Origin: Maniola hyperantus
Taxonomy: Eukaryota > Arthropoda > Insecta > Lepidoptera > Nymphalidae
Direction of reading: 5' to 3'
Assembly (NCBI RefSeq): GCF_902806685.2
Contig: NC_048555.1
Coordinates: 434,001-498,000 of the forward strand
Length of the DNA: 64,000 nucleotides
A program made the position numbers and the translations under genes. Below, piece by piece: positions 11,008 through 23,000 of this stretch; position 1 is the first letter of the stretch, and each line of letters starts with the position of its first letter. The notes beneath the pieces were generated by a model. It was not told where the DNA came from. It made no database searches and worked only from the letters and a program-made list of their open reading frames with translations.

Positions 11008-14000
11008 GTCACGGCAAAACACACAAGGATGCGGCAAGCGTGCGTGCCACGCATCCCATACCTGCGGCTTGCGGGCTGTACTACTTCGAGGTGCGGATCG
11101 TTTCCAAGGGCCGCGACGGGTACATGGGCATCGGGCTGTCGGCGCACGGGGTCAACATGAACAGATTGCCTGGTGAGTCCTCACTACTGCGCTGGTTCCG
11201 TGACTTAACCTCTTTAAGTCACGGTCACGGTCTTCAAGACTAGAAGCTTGCAGAACTGAAGAGTTCCAAGAGTTTGCAGGCTTTTTACAACCTTCGTTGA
11301 TCTGACAATACCTGGAACACTCAACAAAGCACGGTCCTCCCCCATCCTCTAGGTACCTGAACCACGCAGTACGCTCTAATTTAGTTCCCAGTATAGGGAA
11401 TGAATAGATACAAGAACTGATAGCCTGGTCTACTAGTCAGTATCTTCTTCAATATAGATAGACTTTGGCTTTCAAACCTGTCTATGACTGATTTGCTGTC
11501 AAGAAAATCAGTCATAGACAGCCTGTTGCTGCGATGAAGATAGCTAAATGTCAGCATTAATTCTTCAACTACTGTAGGTCAAAGACCAATTGTAGAATTA
11601 TAAAGATACAAATTTTGTGCTGAGAAGTTACATGGATATGCAAGGAAAGCTCTGCTCTTCTAAGAAAGCGCGCTCCATCTTAGGCCGCATCAGGAATTGC
11701 CAGCAGATCTGATTGCATCCAAGCGCTAGTCAATAAATTAAAAAAAAAACACTTTTTTCGCAGGCTGGGACAAACACTCATACGGCTACCACGGCGATGA
11801 CGGCCACTCGTTCTGCTCCTCCGGCACCGGCCAGCCCTACGGCCCCACCTTCACCACGGGCGACGTCATCGGCTGTGGCGTCAACCTCGTGGACAACACA
11901 TGCTTCTATACTAAGAACGGACACCATTTGGGCATCGCTTTCAGAGGACTGCCGGTGTGTGGTACTATGATTCTCATTTATTTTCATGGCTGTCTCTTTT
12001 AGCTTTTGGAGAGAAAAGAAAGAAAGAAAAACGTTTTATATTGTGTCACACATCACATGTTAAGATGTTGGTTATTCCGGCGCGGCGCTTCTTCCACTTG
12101 AGCATTGCCAAAATGCCTTAAGCAGAAGAAGCGCCGGAATAAACGACGTCATATTGTAGTGTATAAAACGAGTACATACCATTAATTCGGCGATTTTTAC
12201 ATAATCGTGGTATGAACCCGTTTTATACAATACAATATGTCGTTAAACCACGAAATGAACCTAAAATCATTAAAACTATGTTTTATGTGGTGCGACCCGA
12301 AAAAAGGTTCCAGCTCAGCATAATGCTGTGTATGCCTTGATGAGTTTACAGCGCTGATTTCCAGCTGGGACGCTGAACTCGAGAAAAATAATTGGGCACT
12401 TGTAAAAACTTGAAAGTTGGTTCCAGGAGTTTGCATAATTTTTTTGGTACCATATGGTGTTTCTGCCATATTTGAGTCTACATCATAACATCTCCTGCTC
12501 ACCAACCAAATAGTCAAGCGTAACGCTGTTATCAATGAAATTACTATTTCAATTATCGCGACGGTAACTTTGAAATATTTGGGACCCAAGGTAGATCTTG
12601 TATGGGAGCGCGGCGCGTGTGTAGGCTCGACCGTATCAAAGGGAAGATCTCCCACCGAGCGGTTGGTCTTGCTCGGTAGCGCCAGCTGGGCCGACGGTTG
12701 TGTTTTGAAACTTCTATATATAGTGCAGATTGCAGAAAACTTCGTTAGTGCGAGTACTGTCGGCGGTACATTTGTTTAGGACTACGCCATGAAACGTTAT
12801 CGATTGGATTGCGCCATCTAGTTTCATATTGTTCATCATACGCATAGTGCCATCGCAGGTTACTTGTGAATTGTTTCCTTCTTGGCTTTTGTCTTGCGTG
12901 ATTATTTGATCGACTGCTTGAAACGCCATCTCTTTGCAACTGTGGCGACCGCCACAGTCTCATCGTCATAATTTTAAGCTGCTACACGTCCAGTGTTGAA
13001 AATAGTTTTCTGTCAATGAATTCTAATAAGTCAGTTATTATGGACTGCTTGGAACAATTCAAATCAAATAAACTAATCATTCATTTTGAATTTTTTGTGG
13101 TGATAAATCATTGCCCAATATTAAACCCTCTTTCTGTATCAGAGAAGCTGTAATGTCGTTCCGTTCCTCCGCAGCCAAACCTATACCCCACTGTAGGGCT
13201 CCAGACGCCGGGCGAGGTGGTGGACGCCAACTTCGGCCAGCAGCCCTTTGTGTTTGACATCGAGGACATGCTGCGCGAGCTGCGCGCCAGGACTCGTTTA
13301 GCCATCGACGAGTTTCCCTTACCTGACGAGCAGGGCCAGTGGCAACAGGTGTTACACAGGTGAGGAAAATCTTTATATATAAATGGAAAAGCTGACTGAC
13401 TGACTGATCTATCAACGCATACCTACTGAACGGATGGGGCTGAAGTTTGGCAAGCAGATAGCTATTATGGCGTAGGCATCCGTTAAGAAAGAATTTTAGA
13501 AAATTCAACCTCTAAAAGAATAGAATAGAACAACACACGATAAACACAAACATTTACAAAAAAAAAAAACATTCCTTTAAAGCTAATCCAACAAACTATC
13601 TACAATGTGTCGTGCCAACGAAAAGGCCCGAGTAAAATATGTGTTTGAAATTTGTTCCCAATTTAATTTACGTTATATTCAGTGCCTTGTTTTTCTCCCC
13701 ATTACAACTTTTGCCCGTAATGACCGCCTGGGCAAGCGTGTTGGTCAACGCAAGCCAAAACTGGTCGCACCGGTGTCGCTGCTGCCCGACACCGGCCTGT
13801 GGTCGCTAACTATGAACCACATAAGAAATCTCAGTCACTCAGCGGGCGATGGAGAGAGCTATGCTTGGAGTTTCTCTACCTGATCTATGTGAGGAGAATC
13901 ACAGTGACCGACATAGCTCAATGAGTTGTGAAGCTGAAGTGGCAATGGGCAGGACATATTGTTCGAAGAATCGGGGAGTTGGTAGAATTTATTAAAATGT

Positions 14001-17000
14001 GTGCCGTGTCTTCGTTCTGATTATCTTAACTCTGTTGTGCCAAATAGTGATTGTGTCGTGTCGTGGTCCCAGGATGGTGTCCACGTACCTGGTGCACCAC
14101 GGCTACTGCAGCACGGCCGTGGCCTTCACGCGCGCCACGGGCCAGCCCATCGACGAGGACATCGCATCTATTAAGAATAGACAGAGTTAGTACACTATTA
14201 GCCCTCTCTTTCTCTTTCTGTGGCGACCTCAGAACGTGATCCTCAGAAATACGACGCGGGGAAAAATGGCCTGTGTCTCCATCCATGTTGTTGCTATTAA
14301 CAGTTGCAATAATAAAACCTCATACTAAAACCTTTGCTCCAACTACTAAAATATGTTAAGACACACTTTTTAAACCTTCGTGGTTTTTTGCTGTCTAAAT
14401 TGGATTTGTTAAACATTCTTTATGTTGGTAATTAAAAAAAAAAAAATGTGCTCCAGAATTCTCTACTGGTAACAGAACCAGACTAATGCACGAAATTAAA
14501 TTTTACAGGACTACAAAAAACTGAGACCATTATTGCATTTTAAGATCTGTATTGGACTAATCCGGTTTTGTTTAAAAACACACTTTTTTTGAGTTTATTT
14601 CTACCCAACTTTGAGCCCATTTTCATTGAAAATTATTACAGGAATCGACTAAGTGGAGCAAGTTCAAGATACTACTATTTAAAAAATTTGTTGTGTTAAA
14701 AACAATTTCTTAGGTTCTATTCCCCTCAATAATTGAACTTGCTTCATCAATTCTCTTACCGTTGCGTGTTCCAGGGATATCGAAGCTAGTACTGTCTGGG
14801 CGTATTGGCGAGGCGATCGAAGCGACGCGGCGCCTCTACCCTTCCCTGCTGGAGCGCGACCACGAGCTGCTGTTCCTGCTCAAGTGCCGCCAGTTCGTGG
14901 AGATGGTCAACGGCTCCGACTCACAGGTAACTATGTCAGCTAGCTCTCCCTATGTCATAGTGAGCCACGGTGTCAGGCATAAAGATAGTAGTAATGGTAG
15001 CTGGTGGTGAGTGTATCCGCTCGTGTTTGCAGGCGCTGTGTGAGGCGGGCGAGTGTCCGGAGGGTGCGCTGGGCGCGGACGGCGCGGCGTTGGAGAGCAA
15101 CGGCGTGGCCACGTCCGTTATATCGCACGTGGGCCGCGCGCCGCCCCTCGCCGCCAACGGGGACCACCCTGCGCACACCAACGGTTAGTTACCCTTGTTA
15201 CACACTAGATGGCGCTGTACAGAGTTCAGTCACGCTAGTGGAGTGTCGACGTACATTAACAGGCGATAGACTTCTAAATCCATATTAATAATATAAATGC
15301 AAAAGTGTCTGTCTGTCTGCTAGGTTTTCACGGTTCATCCGTTTAATGAAATTCAGTACAGACATAGTTTGCATCTCGGGAAGGGCATAAATGTTATTTT
15401 TGGTTCCGGAGAATCAAAGACTTCCCCACGGGATTTAAAAATATCTAAATCCATGCCAAGGCATGAGCCAGCTAGTATTTAAAATTAGTATGAATGTAGC
15501 GCTCACTTCGCTCGCGTTATGTCGTAGGTGTGGCGGAGGTAGAAGTAGACGAGCGACTGAGTTGTGACGTGGACATGCCCCCCGCAGCGCCCGCACCCAC
15601 CGCGCCCGCTGCCAACGGCACGCATGAAGGTATGTCCTCGCGCCGCATCATCCCGACCCACTACTGAGCACGGCTCTCCTCTCGCAATGAGAGGGGTCCA
15701 GCGGTACCTACTATGTGAGTTGCTAAGTCATTGATCACTATGAAAGCCATCAAACTCATTTTTTGACATTGGCGTCAATTAGGTATGTCTTTCTCTAAAC
15801 TAAGTTGAGAGTATCTGCATCTTTTTTTTGTTATATGGCTAAAATAGGACGGAAAATGAATTTTGAATTAAAGACTCAAACTCGGTTTGACAATTTCAAA
15901 ATAATTTAAGTATGTCCGTCCTTTTCTTATTTCATTGGTAAGAAAAAGATGTGAATACTCTAAACTTAAGTTGCCACCAGAATCAGCGCCATTAGTAGGT
16001 TTGCTGCTTCACTGAGCGATGTAAAAATAATATTTCGCAGCAAAGCTTCAGTGGATAAAAATGTATGTCAAATGAGCTTGGTGGCTTTTAGTCAGTGATA
16101 GCGAATCACCCCGCTGGGTATAGTTCACTACGCTGGCCAAGTGTGGTTTGGCAGACTTCACACATCTCCGAGAACATTATGGACCAATCTCAGGCATGCA
16201 GGTATCCTCACGATGTTTTCCTTCACCGTTAAAGCAAGTGATATTAATTGCTTAAAAGTCAAGTTAGTGGGACTCCTGTGTACCTTGCTTTTAATTTATT
16301 TTTGAACATTGGAAACTGTCGAATCGATTTTATGTTTTATACGCAAATTAATATCGATTTACTCAATACTACAACTACAAAATTTCCTCACTAAAATAGT
16401 AATGATATATATATAATTTACTACACTAAAGTTTAATTTAATCAATTTATTTATAAGTATAATTTATGCATAATATTATGTTAATATTGTACCTACTCGA
16501 AAATCAATACATATAATTATAATTTGATTGAAGATAAAATTAATTAATATTAACTATATCAATGATTTTGTATTTTGTATGATAATTATTGAGGTTATTT
16601 CTTATTTGCACATCATCTCATCCATATTATTTAAAAAACATTATATAATATTTGAATATTGAATCTAAATTTTTTGTTTATTATTTTTGTCATAATTCAA
16701 TATTATTTGCTCGTTCTTTTTAGTTTGTCACTTTTCTACATAATTATGTTAAATGAATATTATAGCGAATTGTAATTAATATCTAGTATATTTATTAATA
16801 AATATTTAATATAATAAATATAACACACCATCCCATTCCAACTGACTAATATTCATATCATAAAGGGGGTTAGAATATTGATATATTAACACTTAATTAG
16901 TATTGATTAATATTAACCAAAGTAGTTTATATTCTAATCAGGTGCTTGGAGAAAATAAAACTAACTAACGGATAAAAGCGTGTTGACGTAAAGTTCAGTA

Positions 17001-20000
17001 GTTTTATTTTATAGAATATTGAAGGCATAGTAATTTTTTTATTATTAGTGCTCATGCTTATCAAAAATTTGAATACCTGTGTCTATTTTATTTTAATTTC
17101 AATTATATTTTACCAGTGGACTACACAAGTTTCAAACCCCTATTTTACTCCCTTAGGGGTTGAATTTTCAAAAATCACTTAGCGGATGTCCACGTCATAA
17201 TAGCTATCTACATGCCAAATTTCAGCCCGATCCGTCCAGTAGTTTGAGCTGTGCGTTGATAGATCACTCAGTCGGTCAGTCAGTCAGTCACCTTTTCCTT
17301 TTATATAATTAGATAATCTTCGATTGAGTAATATACTTTTTTCAGGAGTATACTTTTAACAGATTTTTAAATTTGTGCAAGGGCAAGTCTAAAATTGATT
17401 GTGGAATTTTATTATAAAAGAATTCATTTAAACTAAAATAAAATAAGTACATACTAAGTGAATACCTTGTTCAAGCGCTAACAAGTACGGCTTGACTACC
17501 CTGCTAGCTTCATTCACAAATGCAATATGATGCTAGCATCATTATCAACCGATAGACGTCCACCGCTGGACATAGGTCTCTTGTCTCTCTCTCGTGTCCA
17601 CACGCCACGGTGTTGCGCCGCGCCGCCGCCGCCCGCCACCCATCGACTCGTTCGATGTCGTCTGTCCGCCTAGTGCGGATGACGCCGCACTTTCCGGTGC
17701 GAGGGACCCCCACGTCTATCGGTTTTTTGAACTATGCAACACGAGAAGTTAGCATGAGACCCAAAACCGCGTATGTTACAAATACAAACATAAATATTCT
17801 TTACTAGATGATGCCCGCCACTTCGTTCGCGTGGATTTAGGTTTTTAAAAATCCCGTGGGAACTCTTTAATTTTCCGGGACCAAAAGTAGCCTATGTCCT
17901 TCCCTGGGATGCAAGCTATCTCTATACCAAATTTCATCAAAATCGGTTAAACCGATGGGCCGTGAAAAGCTAGCAGACAGCAGACAGACAGATAGACAGA
18001 CACACTTTTGCATTTATAATATTAGTATGGAAGTATGGATTGCGAATCTGGGTAAACAGGGGAGATGTTAGCCTTTGAATAGAATAACATATAAAACAGA
18101 CACAGGTATTGTGATTGGGTTTGTCGTATGACAGTAGGTTGCATGTTTAGCTTCTTATCACTCTCTCCGACCGTAGGCCGCATTCACATCGACACCATAG
18201 TGGCACAAGCTTCTTATGATTATTTCCTCTGGAACTACCCTTAGGCAAGGATTTTGTGAAACAAATCTAGAAGTTACCGATATAAAAATAGTTTTGTATT
18301 TGATTAGATTTAAGAATAGGTTTTACACATTATACGAGGATTTATAATTTTGATTCTAATTTTAATCTTTCCACGTTTATTTAAACTTTTTATTTAAAAA
18401 ATAGTTTATGTTCTAATGTTTTTTTAAAGCTGCGGTTAGTTATGTACCTAATAGGATCTGTTTCATAAAATCGTCCTCAATACAAGCGCAGTGATCGTGA
18501 TAAATATCTCGGAACATTTTTAAATTAACACAGAATCAATTAAGGTGATGATTCGTGGATTAATTGGACGTTGTTACGTGAAAAATATCCAGCCTACACA
18601 GAGTTAGTTTTTAAATATTCAACTTTAAAGGTCGTGTTTTAAAGTTCTCACCTGAAAACTAACGATGTAAAGTAAAGTAAAAGTAAAATCTTTTTTTATT
18701 GTACACCAAAACCAAAACAATAGAAATATAACAAAGATGTTTGCAAGTGCAATAGGCGGCCTTATCGCTAAAATAGCGATCTCTTCCAGGCAACCTTAGG
18801 GTAGAGGATATTATGAAAATTAAAGAAAGCGGAAGGGGTGTACTAATTAAATAAAGTAAATACACATAATATACGTATGTATAAAAATAAAAATACAACA
18901 GTAAATAAGAGAGGAATAGACGACAGATAAGTGGAACAAAAAGTAAAAATAAATAAATAAACACATCAAATTGAGGATAACTTCAATTTAGTTTTGAAAA
19001 TAGATAGTTATTTAGACTGTTTGATATCCAAAGGGAGAGAATTCCATAGCAGTATAGGTTGGTTCGTTTTCATGTAACAAAATCTAATGAAATATGACGA
19101 AGAACGTTTCTTATTGTTTTCCGTGCGTTTCTGATTCAATAAATATCTGATTCGTGTGTTTAGATTTATCAATTTTCACTAAAAAGATGTACATAAAATC
19201 GCGATCTCTGTTGACTGATACAGTTAGTGGCGTGCACTGTGAGCGAGTGCAGGCAAAACTACAAATATCCGTTGCATGAAGTGCAAAAAGAATGGCTACG
19301 GTATCACGCGTTTTTTATATTTGTAGAACAGATAAAAAAGTGAAATTTTTAAAATTAATTATAAACTCTCTATATATAAAAATGAATCAATGAATGTGTT
19401 GCTGATCGCAAATCTCGAGAACAGCTGAACCGATTTCGCTAATTCTTTTTTCATAATTTATTTATTTATTTTATATAATATTCCTTGAAGTACGGGGATG
19501 GTTCTTACGGAGAGAAAATTTAAAAAAAAATCCTGAAAAAGAGTCGACTGTTAGGCGGTACGAAGTTCGCCGGGGCAACTAGGTCATTACATAATTTTAT
19601 AAACTGAATTTAACATTTTTCGATTGCTTATTGCTAATACTATCTTGTTTATACATTTTAAGATATTTCTCGCTTGGTGTAAAATACCGTATTCTATAAC
19701 TACGACGCAATATAAGTTTATGAATATTTACAAAGGAAGTTTCATTTTTATACATAGAAGTTAATAATTAGATGAAATGTTTATGCACGCCACTAGCCTA
19801 GAGACGGTAGCTTGCTGTAGGGTAGCATAGGACGGCAGGGTTGGTACAGCGAGTGGTATGGTCGGCGGTTGTAGGTGGCGAGCTGGTGATGAAGGGCATG
19901 CCCGGCGTCACGGCCAGCGTGGCGGCGCTGCTGGCGAGCCGCATCGGTGGGTATTGCGTCGTGCGTCTTGTATGCAGCACCACATTGTGTCTCCTCATTT

Positions 20001-23000
20001 GTCGCTGTCACTTCGTTTCTTTCGTTTTTATTTCTTGCATTTCACTAGTGCGCGTAGTAACACATGTTCGTGTTTCGAGTCGTAACGGTATAAGTATAGT
20101 AAATGGGTGCGTTTTGCGTGCGCTTGCTCGTGACAGATTGTGCCTATAGCACAGAAGATATAATAGTACTAACGTACCTATAGGCACGCACACTTACAGT
20201 ACGCGGCTGAAAGTAATGTACATTGACCTTTTGAAGAAGACTAGCTTATGCTGGCGACTTCATCCGTGTGGACTACACAAATTTCAAACCCCTATTTCAC
20301 CCCCTTACGGGTTGAATTTTCAAAAATCCTTTCTTAGCGGATGCCTACGTCATAATAGCTATCTGCATGCCAAATTTCAGCCCGATCCGTCCAGTAGTTT
20401 GAGCTGTGCGTTGATAGATCAGTCAGATAAAGAATTGTATTGTATTGTATTGTCAGTCAGTCAGTCAGTCAGTCAGTCAGTCATCTTTTCCTTTTATATA
20501 TTTAATCCTTAGTCTATGACCGCCATGTTGCAACTTCAGAATGGATTACTTAATTTGCATGATATATGTACGTACACAATTTAGTGAAGAAAATTTTTCA
20601 TTTTTTGTCATTAGATTCCTTCATTACTCTAATTACTTTATTTTAAATCCGATTTCGTTATTCTTTTCCAATAGATTTATTTCTATTTCGAGTATTAAAA
20701 GTATCCCAAATACAATGCGACAAGGCTATCTTGGCGCGTGGCGAAAATCGGAACTAACGTTGTGGTCAAGTGTCCCCTTTGTTCTTGTTTGAATATTCTC
20801 TATTGAAGGCTTACCTTTGTTCTCCAACAGCGCCCCCCTGTCAATGTCATTCAACTGCCAAGAGAGTATGTGTTGCACTACATCATAAACTTTTTCATTT
20901 ATCGTGCTGTGAATGTTGTTGCGAACAATATCGATTGTTCTATCCTTGTCATCATGTTCGTTTCCTTAAACATTACAAATATGAAATCTTACGTCCATTT
21001 GCACCCATTCCGCATTTCTTATAATAATAACAGTATTTTAGGAAGGTACGTATAATTACGGTCTTTTTGCTTTTGTGATTCTTCTGTTTTCTTTAAGCTA
21101 ATGTATTAATTTCATTTAGCACTAGATTTATATTTGCCAATTTAGTTTACACTTGTATAATGTATACAAGAACGTGTATAGAAAATATTACAATGGACTG
21201 TACGCTTAGTATAAGATTTTACGTCTCACCAAACGTTGCTAGAATTCGAGAGTCGAAACACAATACCGTCAAAGTAAAATGGACCTAAATAGCCTTGAAT
21301 TGAAGTAAAAAATTCAATGCCACTGATTTTAATTACGCAACGTTTCCGCTTGGAGCGCTGGCTGTAGATGTGTAGACAAACTTGAGCTTTAAAACAAGGC
21401 AGTTAAGATCCAGTTTACTATAATGCGGAAGGTTTTCGACACTCGAATACTATCAACGTTGATGAGACATAAAATCTCGTACTAAGCGTTATGAGAATAT
21501 ATTATTGCATGCGGTTAAATGGGCGAATGAAATGGGATGGTAATTATCTATTTATCGGTATTGGTGCTTTATCTTTCTACTATGACATATATATATTTCC
21601 TTTTTCATTATATATACATGTAGTACATGAGTTTATGTGCATTTATGTAACTTTATACTAACTATTACACTTTTATACACAGACATACAATTATAAATAT
21701 AAATACAAATATAAATGTCAATCACAGTATTTATGTAGCGATCATTTTTTTAATTTTATTTAATCTCACACTGTTTCATTCTAGTCCGTGTTTTCTTTTT
21801 TTTTCAAAGCTGTCTTTTAACTAACTTGAAAGTGTCGTGAGTACGTCTTATTTATAAGTAACTTTGAAATATGTATTGGTCTAAAATTAACGAAATTGTG
21901 CAAGCAAGGAGCTGCAAAAAAATACAGATCTTATAAAGTGTACACATTTTTAAAACGGTATTTTCGACGAAGCGTAAAACGACGAAACGACGAAGATTTT
22001 TTATCGCAGTTCTTCATAATTTTGTCAAGGATCGATATATTTCGGTTTTATAAATCTATCTCGTCAATTTAAAATCAAAGTACGTTCTAATTCAGCCTTA
22101 ACCTGAGATTAATTGTTCAGACTTCATGCTGAAATCTATAGAGCGCACTTTGACTTTGCTCAGACTTAAGTTTCAGTTAAAACGAGACGGACTTATGCCC
22201 GCGATATAACGCTGTCTCGTTTTAACAGTGTCTTAAGTCTGAGTAAAGTCAAGTGCGCTCTATAGATCTTAGCCTTAGACACATTTCAAAGAAAGATCTG
22301 TCTTGTTTTAACTCTTAAGTAAAGTCTGAGCAAATTCCAGAGTATGAACAAGAATACAATAAATTCAGTCAATTACAACAATCGCGATTGTAATAATTAT
22401 CGATGCAGGTTGTGACGAGGGGGTTTTTTAGTGGCGAGGAATAAAACCCACAAGTCAACACGAGAATTTATTTAGATAAGTAGGGTCGTGAGTTAGCGTG
22501 CTGGCGTCACTACAATCACTAAACTTGCAGTAGGCTGTACTTCCCTGTTTCGCCGTGCGGTAACGTCCCAGAGGTAGCGGGAGTCCGGCGAGATGGTCTT
22601 CAGGGAAGGGGAATGCGCGCTCGACGAGGTGTACGGAGGCAGACCGCTGGCCAGGTGCAGGGAGTTCCGTAGCGCCGGAAGAGGGTGCCACGTGATGCGC
22701 CTGGCGTAGGCAGCGGCAGCGGGATCCAAGGTGCACGAAGAAGCACGAAGAAGCACGAAGAAGTGCCGTGAAAATCCAAGCAGGATCCAGAACCTGGAAC
22801 GCACATTCCAGTGGCTGAGCAAGGTCTCTCACTACGCTTCTGATCGTGACCACGCGGCACAGCAAGCGGAAAGCACAGCGTAATGATAGTATGCGTTGTC
22901 ACAATCAGACGGAGTTACAAGGGAAGGAAGGTGTGAGACTACGTTAACATTTTTAAAAACAAAGGAATTTACTCGCACGACACTAATTGCAGAAGGCAAT

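Noticed and set aside
18659..18964. Membrane-protein-like minus frame of 101 codons
   Set aside because: Tyr/Leu/Phe content comes from AT-rich interspersed repeat sequence.
22455..22902. Three overlapping minus-strand open frames of 100-136 codons
   Set aside because: Open in all three frames because of high GC; no family motif; they lie inside the TG...CA insert.
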